Assembly: GCA_030562195.1 (NCBI GenBank)
Contig: JAUJPP010000007.1
Coordinates: 19,713,769 to 19,777,768, forward strand
DNA from: Nipponacmea schrenckii
Lineage: Eukaryota; Mollusca; Gastropoda; Lottiidae
DNA length: 64,000 nucleotides
Direction: 5' to 3'
Below the pieces are notes generated by a model. It saw only the letters and a list, made by a program, of their open reading frames with translations. It had not been told where the DNA came from and ran no database searches. Shown here one piece after another: positions 47,935-60,098 of this stretch. Both the position numbers and the translations under genes were made by a program. Every line of letters begins with the position of its first letter. Position 1 is the stretch's first letter.

Positions 47935-48627
47935 TAGTGAATAAATGTTAAAAATTCCTTTTATTAATTCATTGACTGTAAATATTTATGAAAGTGTAAT
48001 AGATATGTATTAACTGTTTTATATTCTGTCATGTGATATATTGAAATGAGTAAATTGGGTGTATAAGGAAGCTAGATTCTATTTTCTTAAACAAGCATTA
48101 ATAGTGCAGATGGAAAGAATGTTATTCTTACATTATATAAAAATTTTATAACTCCTTAAAAGGCTTACTGTAAATACAGTACTTGATTGTTGTTTGTGTA
48201 TTGTATAGACATTAAAGATGTTTCCGTATATTATCAATTCATTTAATCAACATCTTGTCCATAGTATGGCGAAATTGAAAGTAAAAGTTGTGAATTCTTC
48301 CAAAGAGAAACGCCCTCTGGTGTTTAGAAAAGAATAACATGGTCTTGTGCGCAACAGCCACCACCACTATATAGGTCTATATTATAAGATATAATCCGAT
48401 CAATGTATGTCTGAGCTAACGCATCAATCAAGAAATTGGTAAATAATATATGTCCATCAATTTATAGTACCTGGGTCATTTCAAAATGAGGACAAAAGTA
48501 CCGTTTGTATTGTTTTTTGGAATTGATTTGTGATACGGCACTCAACTACTTCATGTTCACAAAATATTCTTTCTGACATATTTTCAAGCATTTTTTAATG
48601 TAACAAGCTGTTCATTTTGAATTTCAG

Positions 48628-48884
48628 CAGAAGAATATGAAAAATGGTGTCTTGAAAGTATGTCAAATGTTCACAGATCTCCGAGAACTGATCTCAGTGT
48701 TGAGTCTAAACTAGAATTAATTCAAAAATATGAAGCAAGTGAAAAGAGGACTACTGAAAAAGTTGCAGATTTAATGAGTGAATTTGGGGTTTCTAAAAGA
48801 ACAGTGTATTTGATAATGAAAAAGAAGAATAAACTTATTCAGATTTATAATGAAAAACTTGCTAAACAATACACATCACAATGA
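48628..48884 (+). CDS. Gene D alternative terminal exon 10 (HTH, YxKWC subgroup)
   Basis: Acceptor cattttgaatttcag is directly followed by a second CAG (NAGNAG), so the exon may start at 48628 or 48631 with one residue difference and no frame change. 84 residues, TGA. Lead-in EEYEKWCLESMSNVHRSPR, helix 1 DLSVESKLELIQKYEAS, core DLMSEFGVSKRTVYLIMKKK, end NKLIQIYNEKLAKQY. Closest relative is exon 9. Confidence 0.87.
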
Positions 48885-49234
48885 ACTTTATAATATAAAC
48901 ATTCCTTATTATTGTGTAATCATGTGGCAATAATTCTTGTCATGATTAACATTTTATTAACATTGAATTAGCCTTGTGTTAGTTGTGAATTCCATACTAA
49001 ACTTGTAGATTCAAGCTCAATGATGTATTTTCTAGCAATTCTAAAACCTAATTTACACTAGCACTTAACAGTAGTAGGGAGGTTTCTTACTCAAAGGTGA
49101 AAGTCAGCTTGTCATAACTGTAAACACTCTAGCAACATCCACATGACGAAATCCTCTGTCATGTCATTACATAAATATTTTGTCAATAATTAAAAGATGC
49201 CAAGCACTAAAAAATCATTTATTTTGAATTTCAG

Positions 49235-49476
49235 AAGGTTTACAATGGAATCAAGAGGAAATTTTTGCAAGATATCAACAAATGAATTCTAGTAAACCTC
49301 GTATTAGTCTAGAAACTAAAATTCAAATCCTGAATGAATTTGAGAACTCTGATAAGAAAACGACTGATAAAGTCAAAGATATAATGAGTCAATATGGTGT
49401 ATCAGAAAGAACAGTGTATTTAATTATAAAAAATAAAAATAAGATATTACAGATGTATTATGAAAAAAATGCATAG
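49235..49476 (+). CDS. Gene D alternative terminal exon 11 (HTH)
   Basis: Acceptor tattttgaatttcag, 79 residues, TAG. Lead-in LQWNQEEIFARYQQ, helix 1 RISLETKIQILNEFENSD, core DIMSQYGVSERTVYLIIKNK, end NKILQMYYEKNA. The core is close to exon 10 (RTVYLI) but the lead-in has lost the KWC motif. AATAAA at 49510-49515. Confidence 0.85.
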
Positions 49477-49509
49477 ATCTGGCAGTTTCTACAGAAAGTC
49501 TGAAGCACA

Positions 49510-49515
49510 AATAAA
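49510..49515 (+). terminator. Candidate poly-A signal for terminal exon 11
   Basis: AATAAA 34 bases after the TAG; a T-rich region follows ('ccttatctttattc'). Confidence 0.4.
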
Positions 49516-50205
49516 CATGATTAGAATGCCAATTGTCAATCCTTATCTTTATTCAGATATTACCATTTTGAGTGATAGTTGTTGCAAGCAACTTAAAGAC
49601 CGATTTTAGTTATTGTCAATTATATGAACATTAAAATCATATCATTTAAATTTACAGGTTTACAATTCCCGGCTGCTTTGGTTCTTGAGTAAATTTAAAT
49701 AGTCTTAAGAAATACTAAAAAATGCAAAAAATATTTCTTCACAAGTAATTTAAACCCAGAATTCTTCTTTCAAATGTTTTTCTTTGTATGAGTCTCAAGT
49801 AAAGATGAGTTGCCATTTTAAATTTGTAACTCAGATTTGATCACTGGCTTGAGTTTTTGATGTTTTCTATAGTTTTGTAATATAATATGATGATTATTAA
49901 TTGATAACTTGTTCTTTCCATCAATAACAAGGATTGTTTTAAAATTCTTTGAAAGTCCTTTGATATGTTTGTAAATGGAGTCAAAAATAGTTGTATAAAA
50001 GTGTATTATGTTCATTATTGGTTAAAGTTACATTTGGGAGTTTGAGTATCAAGTAATTATCGTATTTCATTCAACTGAAACTGTTATTAAAGAAAATGTC
50101 CTCAGTATTGTTTAAAATGTATTAATCAGTAATTATATAGTACTGTCCATTTTCTCTCAATAAAACAAACTTAAATACACTGACTTTGTTCATTGTTAGT
50201 TTCAG
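49516..50205 (+). other. Inter-exon interval 11-12
   Basis: AT-rich; an AATAAA at 50159-50164 lies just before the next acceptor. No further exon seen. Confidence 0.35.
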
Positions 50206-50405
50206 ATTTACTCTATACTCAAAAGCATAAAGAACTGACTCTAGATGAGAAGATCAAATTAATAGAAGATAGAGAAGTTCAGCCCTCTCCTACATTACGA
50301 CAACTTAGTTTGAAATATGACGTATCAGAAAGCACTGTTAAACGCGTCCTTCGTCGCAAAGATGAATTCAGACAGATGAAAAATGATCGCGATAAAAACA
50401 TATGA
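50206..50405 (+). CDS. Gene D alternative terminal exon 12 (HTH)
   Basis: Acceptor cattgttagtttcag, 65 residues, TGA. Lead-in LLYTQKHKE, helix 1 LTLDEKIKLIEDREVQ, core QLSLKYDVSESTVKRVLRRK, end DEFRQMKNDRDK. A compact form with the short P-S-P loop. The recognition helix is the most basic in the set (VKRVLRRK). Confidence 0.86.
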
Positions 50406-51436
50406 ACAATTGGCTAAATTAAGAATATGGATTTCGTGATTAAAATGACAAAGCATGTCCTGAATTGATAGAAAATTCTTCTCAATTTGGTTTTACTTAC
50501 ACTGTTGTTGGAACAAAACAAAATGGTGTTACATAGCTTGTAATTGAATGTATTTCCTGTCTGTGATTCTTTCTTTTGATGTCTTACTTTGGCTAAAACA
50601 TACATTCTTGATACTACATGTAGTTCTTTGATCACTGTGTTTTTCGGTCTGTGATTTCCTGATTTATTTCAAATTTATATTATTGTGTGTATATTCTGAG
50701 CTTTGCTTATCAACATCTGTTCTATTCTAAGATAAAATAGTAATATCAATATTCAGTGTTATTAACATATAAAATCATATAATTACATTCACCATCAAAC
50801 TATCAAATATAGGATGTTCTACTTATAGATGCAAGTCGACACATTTAGTGACATAGATACATGACATAACCTGAAAAGTACATTAGCATACATTTCCTTG
50901 AATATTTTTGCCTATTGTAAAACATGAAAAAAAAAAATGTTTATGTGTGACAACCTTGTACTTATTGAACTGTTTAGTACTGGTTGAGATCTAGGGTTGG
51001 AACTGAGCTGAACAAATTTAAACAAATTTAGTCAAAAAGATTATGTGACCATACAGAATGATGAATAAATGAATTTTGAATAAGGAAGTCGCATGCCTGG
51101 CCAAATTTGACTCATTTCTCACTAAAATGGTTGCTTCCCTTTCCTTAATTCCATTTAACAGTGATAACCAAATTAACACCTCCTTTATCATTGATTGAGA
51201 CAGCACTTCCCATTTAGAAGACAGAAAAGAGAATGTAAAACTTGTTTGTTTTTCTATTAAAATCTAAATCTCATTAACATCAAAACCTGAAAATTAACTG
51301 ATAATAATTTACATTACTGGTTCTTCAATTTCAAAATACAAAAAAAAGGCATTCTTTACCATAATTCATTCTTAAGTTCAATAAACCTTGGGAATGATGT
51401 GACCTGAAAAGTAACGTTTGATATTTTACTTTTCAG

Positions 51437-51633
51437 GTCTGTTAACAACTCAGAAGTATAAACAATTAACGTTGAAAGAAAAGGTGGCTTTGATACGAGA
51501 CCGAGAGTCTAGTCGTTCCATGACTGTCCATGAATTATGTTCCAAGTATGAAGTATCAGAGAGTACGGTGTTTAGAATATTTAAAAAGAGAGATGAATTA
51601 ATATACAAGTTTGAACAGGAAAAACAAAACTAG
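51437..51633 (+). CDS. Gene D alternative terminal exon 13 (HTH)
   Basis: Acceptor attttacttttcag, 64 residues, TAG. Lead-in LLTTQKYKQ (compare exon 12), helix 1 LTLKEKVALIRDRESS, core ELCSKYEVSESTVFRIFKKR, end DELIYKFEQE. It shares the SES turn with exon 12, suggesting a pair, but differs at the following recognition residues (FRIF against KRVL). Confidence 0.86.
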
Positions 51634-53130
51634 TTGAAAATATATACTATCGGCCTGTCGGCTAAATGCCTTGCTCAGAAACACTTCAATTGTCTATGAT
51701 CACATTTTTTTGTCCTTCTATTACTTATCCAAAAGTTTAAATCACTAGTTGAGTATGTGTAGGAACAAAGTATGTATCTTCGTGGAGAAAATAGACCTAC
51801 TGTATATGCTAGCAGGCACAAGATTCTTGTTATACAGGTCTTAATTATTGATAGCTTATATTATATCCATGTTCATATGTTTACTTGGTGCTTTCTTCGT
51901 CTATTAACATGTACATGTATGTAGTTTTGATTTTATTCCTTAACAGTGTTGGGAGGGAACAATTGTGTGAAGCTAGAGATGGGTGCCACAATTAACTCAA
52001 AGGACAGTCATTTAAATTTACCAACTGAATTTCAGCTATTATGGCCTTGCAGAATTGAAATCTGGCATGCTGTTCTTCAGAACAAACACAAATGTGTATT
52101 TTGATATTGTTGTTACCTCCTCTTAAATTGTCAGTTATAATTTAATCAATACCATATCAAGATAAACAAAATTGTACCTATATTAGTACCGGTACCCTTA
52201 ATCTCTGAGTCAACATTCCTTATTTATCTACATTTGGACACTTGATTTGTAATTGAAATATAAATTGTATATATTTGTACATATTGATTGGACTACCAAC
52301 ATTGCATAATATATGAAACTTAAAAATCAGTATTACTCTACCTTTATTTTTTCAAATCACTTACTAGAAGACTTCTTTTACGTGTGGAATTTACTATTGA
52401 TCAATTGGCCTACCAAGTTTTTTATGGATCATTCTGAATGACATCAAATCATCTCATGTAATCAGCCTTGGGAGCTGTGTCATTACCGTTTATGGTAATG
52501 CATGTTCACAGTCTACCAGTCTGCTGCCTTCCATTTTTGTGGAGGATCTTCTGGCCGAGTGGTCTAGACGGTTGACATGTATTGCTGACGATGAGGTGCC
52601 TGTCTCTGAGATCTCTGGTTCGGGTCTCATCCAATTTTCAGCACTAGAATCTGTGCTATACCAAGAAAGTGTTATCCCAATAACGAAAATATTGTTGCAA
52701 CACCACTTTCTAAATGACATTAAATCATCTGATACAATTTTGTGTTGTCCTCCTGTATATTGAAATTTAAACATGAAAAGATGTTCATTACAAAAATTTC
52801 TACTGCCAAATCCAAGTCACATCCTTTTTGGCAGATATTAACTAGTAAAAACATAATATACTCCTATCTAGATATCAGACAAATAAAAATATATATTTAT
52901 ACAGAAATACTGAGAAGTTTTTTGCATAAAGTTTAATTGCAAATTGTCAATGTGGAAGTTAATCCTTGCCTCTTTACGATATAAAATTTTAACAGTAATA
53001 TTGACTGGTAACATTATAGATCATTATACACTAGTGTGATACAAAACATCGGAAATTACTTTATTTTGCAATTTTTCTCATTAATATCCTAAGACTTGGA
53101 AATTTGATAATTTGGTAATTTTTTCTTCAG
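51634..53130 (+). other. Inter-exon interval 13-14 with a SINE
   Basis: 1.5 kb without an HTH exon. Contains the tRNA-headed SINE at 52540-52735. Just before it, at about 52433-52460, is a second copy of that SINE's tail ('atgacatcaaatcatct'). Confidence 0.4.
52540..52735 (+). mobile_element. tRNA-derived SINE (Leu/Ser-like head)
   Basis: Pol III A-box-like TGGCCGAGTGGTCTAGACGG from 52552 and B-box-like GGTTCGGGTCTC from 52617 are spaced as in a type II tRNA. A tail with 'aaatgacattaaatcatctg' follows. The head is too degenerate to fold as a working tRNA. The head differs from the SINE family at 41568, so it is a second family. Confidence 0.6.
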
Positions 53131-53348
53131 GTATTTGGGAAGCATGTGGGTTGAAACGTCAACGTGTACATCTAACATTAGATGATAAAGTTAGGCTTAT
53201 TGAAGATTGGTCTCAAACACCACGTCCACTGCTAGCCACACTTGCCTTAAAATATCATGTACATGAACGTACTGTCAATAGAATTTTAAGAGATAAAGAA
53301 CGCTTGAAAGAAGAATACTTGAGATGCCAAGAAAATAATACCGCCTAG
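53131..53348 (+). CDS. Gene D alternative terminal exon 14 (HTH, H-x-R-T-V-N-R subgroup)
   Basis: Acceptor aattttttcttcag, 71 residues, TAG. Lead-in IWEACGLKRQ, helix 1 VHLTLDDKVRLIEDWSQT, core TLALKYHVHERTVNRILRDK, end ERLKEEYLRCQ. With exons 15-17 it forms a group with W or R after IED/IEE, ALKY in helix 2 and His in the turn. Confidence 0.86.
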
Positions 53349-53901
53349 TTACATGGCTGTTTCTTCTCCATCAGAAACTTTTCAAATAGATGATGGCACT
53401 TTCTTTGCCAATTTTCTTTATACAAAAGCATAGTTGTCTGTAAAAGCAAAGTAAAGGATTGGTATGTCATTTGATAATTTCAAATACATACTTGACAATG
53501 TGGTTTGAGGTTCTTTAGAACAGTTGATTAAAGTGATGGCTGTTTACATGACATCATTATGTTGAGCAAATGGTGATTGTGGGTCCTGATCTCAGTCCAC
53601 ATGTGAAAGTACTATACCCTAGAAAAGTTATCTTCACTCATAATAACAGTCATTCTTCTAATGGGCATGGATAGACTGGGTGAGATTAATGCCAGAAAGT
53701 TTGCCAAAGGACAAGATGATAAAAAGGATCCTTTTTGACCTTTAGTTATAAATCTAAAACTCTGTATTTTTTATCTTCCTTTCTGTGGTTATTTCTTTTT
53801 ATGGAAGTCTGATTTAAACCAAACACAATTTTTTTTTAAGTTGACAATCTGTAAGACAGTTTCTGACACTCCAAATTCAATTTAATTTTTTTTCTCTTCA
53901 G

Positions 53902-54119
53902 ATGTTTGGGACTCTGAGAAGTTAACTACACGTGTTCATTTATCGTTAGCTGATAAAGTTCAATTAATAGAAGATTGGAATCAAAATCCATCTCGGACAA
54001 TTCTTGCTTCTAAATATGGTATTCATGTACGGACTGTGAATAGAATAGTTAGAGATAGAGAGCGTATTCAAGAAGCATACAGTTTATCTTGCAAACATGA
54101 AGAACTTGGAATATACTAA
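53902..54119 (+). CDS. Gene D alternative terminal exon 15 (HTH)
   Basis: Acceptor tttttctcttcag, 71 residues, TAA. Same length as exon 14. Lead-in VWDSEKLTTR, helix 1 VHLSLADKVQLIEDWNQN, core ILASKYGIHVRTVNRIVRDR, end ERIQEAYSLSC. Closest relative is exon 14; the two probably arose by tandem duplication. AATAAA at 54266-54271. Confidence 0.86.
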
Positions 54120-55424
54120 CCTTTTTTCCAAACAAACTGAATGTTACAGTCTGTCTTGATGCATTATCAATTATAGCTTCTTTTACATCTTTATCTGACA
54201 CACGAGTTTTCTTATAGGGACATGTTTGCCATTTTCAGGGGTTAATTTGGATCTTGACTATATGTAATAAATCTTCAAAGTTCGAGAAATGCATGAAAAT
54301 CACATAATTCGTTGTATAATACCTTAAATTTGGAATTTTTACTTTCTATTTCTATTTTATGACAATTATAAGATTTTTTGATATATAGAAATGGATTTTA
54401 ACTTTAGGTCTAATTACCTTTACAAATTACTTTCTTTTTATTTACTTTTCTTAATATTAACACCACATTATTATAACCTTGTGTCAGAGGTATTTGTTGA
54501 ATAGTAACTTATCTCTAAATGACTAGTCGTCATTTTATAACCGATAATTCTAGACACACATCAATTTGAATGCTCAATTCTAAGGGTGAACACTTTAACT
54601 AGATAGCTAAAAGAAAAATTCCCCTTTCTGCGAGTAAAGAATGATTGGTCTAAACAATGGCAAACATAAGTGTTTGCTTCACAGGTATGTGAGGACAAGA
54701 TAGTCTGTAATAGGTGCCTATGTGTTCCCCCAATGACCCGCAATGAAAAATATAAATTTTGTTTCATTTCCGTAATAAACATAAGTATTTATATTATATA
54801 TATCAGTCGACTGGCAAAATTTTCTGCCATTTCGACATTATTTCCAAGTGAACATTTTTTGAAGAAATGTTTATAAAAGTAACTGTTTAAATGAATTTGA
54901 ATCCATTTGTATACTTATATTTGTATATAGTAATTATCTTTTTAATTCTATTATTTTATCATCTGTGCCTTACCTTTTAGTTTCTTTTATCTGTTATTAT
55001 TGTTTCTAAGCTTGATGTATTGATTTAGTGTTGTTATCTGATGAGGCAAAAGCATTTCAGCTCATCTGGGTCTGATTTAAACCTTCAACACAAGCAGTCC
55101 CTTAAATTTCTAGGTAGATTTAATTACAATCATAACAGTACAAGTTGATTCAGATAGTTTCTTTTACTATTTTTTCTACCTAAAAATAAACTGAACCGCC
55201 TTAGTGTTTATGCTTTGTATCAGATCTGCATGAGCAGAAATATATTTGCTGGACTATATACTAAATATGATTTGTGATTTTGTAATCCACTTGGGTTTTA
55301 ATTCATGAAAATTGACATCATTTATTTGTGATGTTTTTAAACTGCTATACATAATTATTGTTAAAATTTTGTCACAAAATAAAGTTTTTAAATCTGAATT
55401 TATTTTTGGTTATTTATTCTTCAG
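54120..55424 (+). other. Inter-exon interval 15-16
   Basis: AT-rich; includes the candidate poly-A signal for exon 15 (54266-54271). No coding exon or clear transposon seen. Confidence 0.35.
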
Positions 55425-55621
55425 ATTTATTTGAGAAGACTAAAAGTTATAAATTGTTAACATTGTCAGAAAAGATTCAGTTGATAGAAGATTGGGAAAA
55501 TGATCCAAATATAGGAATAAATAAGCTTGCTTTAAAATACGGCATTCACCGATGCACTGTTCATAGAATCATTAAAAAGAGAGACTTACATAAGAAACAA
55601 TACCAGGAAGAAAGTCAATGA
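55425..55621 (+). CDS. Gene D alternative terminal exon 16 (HTH)
   Basis: Acceptor tttattcttcag, 64 residues, TGA. Lead-in LFEKTKSYKL, helix 1 LTLSEKIQLIEDWENDP, core KLALKYGIHRCTVHRIIKKR, end DLHKKQYQEE. A Cys before the TV of the recognition helix is unique in the set. Confidence 0.86.
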
Positions 55622-56050
55622 TGTTTAATAGACAAATTTATAATGTATACTGTCAAAATCATAATTTTGTGTTCTTATGTAAACAATGACATTTTATCTA
55701 TAGTAATGTCAAGGTCACACTGCTGATCTTGGTTAAAACAGAGAAAATAGTTTCAAATGGGTATTCATGTTGTTAGATCTGGTTGATATTGGATGTGAAT
55801 TGAATTTGTGAAGTTTAGTATTCACATTTATCTACCTGTAAAATACAGTATTAAACCTCCATTCTCATTCCACTGATTTAACTCTAAATAACATTCTGAT
55901 GAAAAAACCTGCAAAATGGATCTTATCGTGAGACAATTTATAATTTACGTTAATTTTGATTGACGAGTATTTGTTGATTAGTTCTGGCATACTTTAGCAT
56001 AGAAATAAAAGATAAATCCTAAATTCTTACCTAGTTATTTTTTACTTCAG

Positions 56051-56247
56051 ATATTTTCCAAACCCAGAAGTATACCGAGTTATCATTGGCTGATAAAGTT
56101 AAGTTGATTGAGGAGCGAGAGGAGTATCCACATCCCACTCAAGCTTGGCTCGCTTTAAAATATAATATACATCAACGAACTGTTAATAGAATTCTTAAAA
56201 GAAAAGATGAATATAGGAAATTATTCCAAGAAAAAAATGGCAAATGA
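56051..56247 (+). CDS. Gene D alternative terminal exon 17 (HTH)
   Basis: Acceptor tttttacttcag, 64 residues, TGA, without an upstream in-frame ATG. Lead-in IFQTQKYTE, helix 1 LSLADKVKLIEEREEYP, core WLALKYNIHQRTVNRILKRK, end DEYRKLFQEK. Same TVNRI recognition residues as exons 14 and 15 but a different turn. Confidence 0.86.
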
Positions 56248-56795
56248 TGGTTATTTTGTTTTGAATTAACTATGGTGATTAGTTGTTTATTGAATTAATT
56301 AGCAATATATTGTTTATTTGTAAATGATATAATGAGAATTGATAATATGCTATTCAATGGTGATAGACTTTTGTTGATTCTGGAGTTTGTTTGAAATTTT
56401 GTTAGTAACAGTCATGTGGTTAACGACAATTTATATTAGTATTTTGGGTATTGTAAGAGTTAATATTGTTTGTTCAGATTTTAATTTATACAATAAGCAA
56501 AATAATTACTCCATTATGTAGTATAAGGTTTGACATGTAAATATACAAATGATAATCTTATCTGATAAGAAAAGAAGAAAGAAAATCAGTATTTTATTCC
56601 CAAGAATAACAACTAGTATGTTAATATTTGAGTTTTGATTGCCAGTATATATTATAATATATACATGACATAAACAACTTTCTAGCAGTGACTGGACTAA
56701 CCTTAGATCATTTGTATAGATCTTGACCACTGCATGATTGTCTTATTTATACTGCTGTTAAACTTCTGAACTGTATTCAAACCTTTCAATTTCAG

Positions 56796-57013
56796 ACTTG
56801 TTTAACAAGAAAGAAATGAGTATTGAAGAGAAAATCCAACTGATTGATGAGAGAGAGGGGTATAATCCACCTAAAATTGATGAGTTGGCTTTGAAATATA
56901 AAATTTCTACCAGGACTGTGTCTAGGATATTGAAACGTAAAGATGAATATAGACAAATATATCGAAATAAATATGATAAAAAGGAGTTTTCTGTTCAACC
57001 TGATGTAGATTAA
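56796..57013 (+). CDS. Gene D alternative terminal exon 18 (HTH)
   Basis: Acceptor ctttcaatttcag, 71 residues, TAA. Lead-in LFNKKE, helix 1 MSIEEKIQLIDEREGYNP, core ELALKYKISTRTVSRILKRK, end DEYRQIYRNK plus an acidic tail (SVQPDVD). AATAAA at 57616-57621. Confidence 0.86.
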
Positions 57014-58124
57014 GTTATATAAATTATATTTGATCGGAAATCTGAATTGAAGATTGAACATTTATTGCCAAATTTCACTCTTTCTCATATATGGACTAGG
57101 ACAATGACACTGACAACACCATACAATATCAAACATTTGTCAGAGTTTGGTTTTTAGTTGCAATATTTTAGCAATAATATAGGAATTATTGATCAATGAT
57201 TTTAAATTTCATTTTATATTGTAAGTGATCATACTGTCACAAATATCCTGAGCAATTTTTAATTGAATCTGATGTACCGTAGTTTTTTCATATTAATATG
57301 ATAGAAAAGTAGGTTTCTTCTACATCTGCCTTAAGTTCATTCTGATAATCTGATGTTTTCTACTGAACTAGTCATGTCTTATCACTAATAATTTATTAAG
57401 AAAAAAACTTTTTTAGGAGATCAACTGATAATTTTTGAGAGTATTTTTTCTGTTAATCCATTGAAGTTGAAGGTATCAAGTTGAAGTTTTTTCTTAACTT
57501 AGTTATTTAATATAAGATGTTTGTTTGTAATATTTTATCTTTTGGGAAGAACATCTTGCTGTTTTTCACATAAAACTATTGACAAGTTAGAAATTGTACA
57601 AAATATATTCAGAAAAATAAAAATGTCTTGTGTCTTTCATAAAAACCTAAAATATATCTGGAATTCCTATTTGATGGCAAGGATTAGTTATTAAAGAGTG
57701 CTCTCTTTAACCCTCTGGTTGAGCTAGAGTTCAGGCGAATCACATATTTATCATCCATGTACAAGTAGAGTGAAACCGAAGTTAGTAGCTCTTTCAATCA
57801 TATATAGGTAATCCTTGAGCCATGTTGACATGTTGTGTTGGATTCTTCATATAACAAAAGTCAAACAGAGCCAAATATTATTTCCCAATAGCCCCAATTC
57901 TAGAAATTGTTACATTTAGGTTGTGACACCAGAACAGTTGATTTCAATGTGTTACAAATATAATTTGTAATGTGTATATATTGTAATATAGAGTATTTAA
58001 CATTAGAATATATGAGTAGAAAATTACTATATTGAAGTTATTAGATTTCTAATTATATAGAATTTATCAACATATTGAATGTTGTTTGAATCTATTTAAC
58101 AAGTCAACATTGAGAATATTGTCC
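57014..58124 (+). other. 3' flank of terminal exon 18
   Basis: AT-rich, with AATAAA at 57616-57621 followed by T/G-rich sequence ('tgtcttgtgtctttc'), a plausible cleavage region. No exon seen. Confidence 0.4.
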
Positions 58125-59125
58125 CTAATAGCCCATCAAATTGGAGAGCTATATTGAAATACCACTGATTAAAATAGTGCATCAATATAACAATTGGGGA
58201 GCTATATAGAAATACCACTATTAGAATATTGCTCTATTCAACAATTGGAGAGCTATATTGAAATACCACTATTAAAATAGTGCTCAATATAACAATTGGA
58301 GAGCGATACAGAAATACCACTATTAGAATATTGCTCTATACAACAATTGGGGAGCTATATTGAAATACCACTATTAAAATAGTGCTCAATATAACAATTG
58401 GAGAGCTATATAGAAATACCACTAATAGAATAGTGCTCAATATAACAATTGTAGAGCGATATAGAAATACTACTGTTAAAATAGTGCTCAATACAACAAT
58501 TGGAGAGCATATAGAAATACCACTATTAGAATATTGCTCTATACAACAATTGGAGAGCTATATTGAAATACCACTGTTAAAATAGTGCTCAATATAACAT
58601 TTGTAGAGCAATATAAATACCACTGTTAAAAAAGTGCTTAATATAACAATTGTAGAGCGATATAGAAATACTACTGTTAAAATAGTGCTCAATACAACAA
58701 TTGGAGAGCTATATTGAAATACCACTGTTAAAATAGTGCTCAATTAATCAATTGTAGGGTAATATAGAAAAGCCACTTTTGAAATAGTGTTTAATACATC
58801 AATTTTAGATTGATATAGAAATACCACGGTTAAAATAGTGCTCAATATAACAATTGTAGGGTAATATAGAAAAGCCACTTTTGAAATAGTGCTTAATACA
58901 TCAATTGTAGAGCAATATATAAATACCACGGTTTAAATAGTGCTCAATATATCAATTGTAGAGCGATATAGAAAAGCCACTTTTGAAATAGTGCTCAATA
59001 CATCAATTGTAGAGCGATATAGAAAAGCCACATTTGAAATATTGCTCAATACATCAATTGTAGAGCAATATAGAAATACCACTGTCAAAATAGTGCTCAA
59101 TACATTAATTGAAGAGCAATACAGA
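58125..59125 (+). repeat. 51-bp minisatellite, about 20 copies
   Basis: Unit built on 'caattggagagctatattga', 'aataccactattaaaatagt' and 'gctcaatataa'. Successive CAATTG cores are 51 bases apart (for example 58395 and 58446). Copies drift, with a subtype 'aaaagccacttttgaaatag' in the right third. Because 51 is divisible by three, both strands show long open frames with a 17-residue period; these are not genes. It lies in the interval between terminal exons 18 and 19. Confidence 0.85.
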
Positions 59126-59655
59126 AATATTAAAACCAAACCTGAAACATGATAGAGTGTCATGCTATGCGATCTTCAGAAACAACAGAACAATACGTAC
59201 TGACTGGTTGTAGGTGACTGCCATTGGTGTGATGAGAAGTTTAAAGGTAGTAACTAGGTTCATTTTTATGTCATTAAAAGTAGCTAAAACCTAGTTTAGT
59301 CTAATTAAATGTAGACCTAACTTAAGTTGTTTTTTTTTTAATTATTAGCTTCTATTTTTGATTAAGCCACTTAAATTCGGACCAGCTGCGGGGCTGGAGA
59401 TCTTGAACTAATCAGATTTTTGCCCTCCCTAGCACTGCCATTTTGTTTGGGTCCACAGGAAAGGTCAAAAGGTTGATATATAAACTAGCCCTATCTTTAG
59501 AACCTAACTGAAGTGACTGAATAAAAATAAACTAAAGTTTGATATAATTTTAATTAGGTTGAACATTTTTTTATAATAAAAAATAATAGTTTAACTATAC
59601 ACTTTCTTACTTACAAAACTTTGGTAAACTGAAATAAATTTTGTTTAAATTTCAG

Positions 59656-59867
59656 AAAAGCCTGTTCAGATTTTAAGTTGCCGCCAATATAATGAGCTGT
59701 CTCTAGACTCAAAGATCAAGTTAATTGAAGAATTTGAGGGTTCTGTTAGGCCGTCAACTCTGGAATTATCAAATAAATATGGTATTGGACGTAAAACAGT
59801 CTACAATATATTAAACAGAAGACAACATTATAAGTCTATGTATTTATCACAAAGTACTTCTGACTAA
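59656..59867 (+). CDS. Gene D alternative terminal exon 19 (HTH, KTVYNI subgroup)
   Basis: Acceptor tttaaatttcag, 69 residues, TAA, no upstream in-frame ATG. Lead-in KPVQILSCRQYNE, helix 1 LSLDSKIKLIEEFEGSVR, core ELSNKYGIGRKTVYNILNRR, end QHYKSMYLSQ. It shares RKTVYNI with exon 20. Confidence 0.86.
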
Positions 59868-60098
59868 TATAAAGTGTAAGTTGAATTTTCATTTTTCTCA
59901 ATTCCTGACTATAATATCAAAGTCTTTGACAGTTGACATTGTTAACAGTTATATATCACATTAATCAAAAGCTCTCGCAGTTATTCTGAAATTATTGTTG
60001 TGCCAACTGGAGGTTAAACAGGATTTTACAACTAATTTTTGAAAATTAGATTATGTATAATTTGATTTATAAAATAATGGATAAAATGACAAGTAAAT

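Noticed and set aside
52540..52640. Functional tRNA gene
   Set aside because: A- and B-box-like motifs are present, but arms do not pair properly and a SINE tail follows.
58382..59163. Several open frames of 60-76 codons on both strands
   Set aside because: They are products of the 51-bp tandem repeat, which is divisible by three and lacks stops in several frames.
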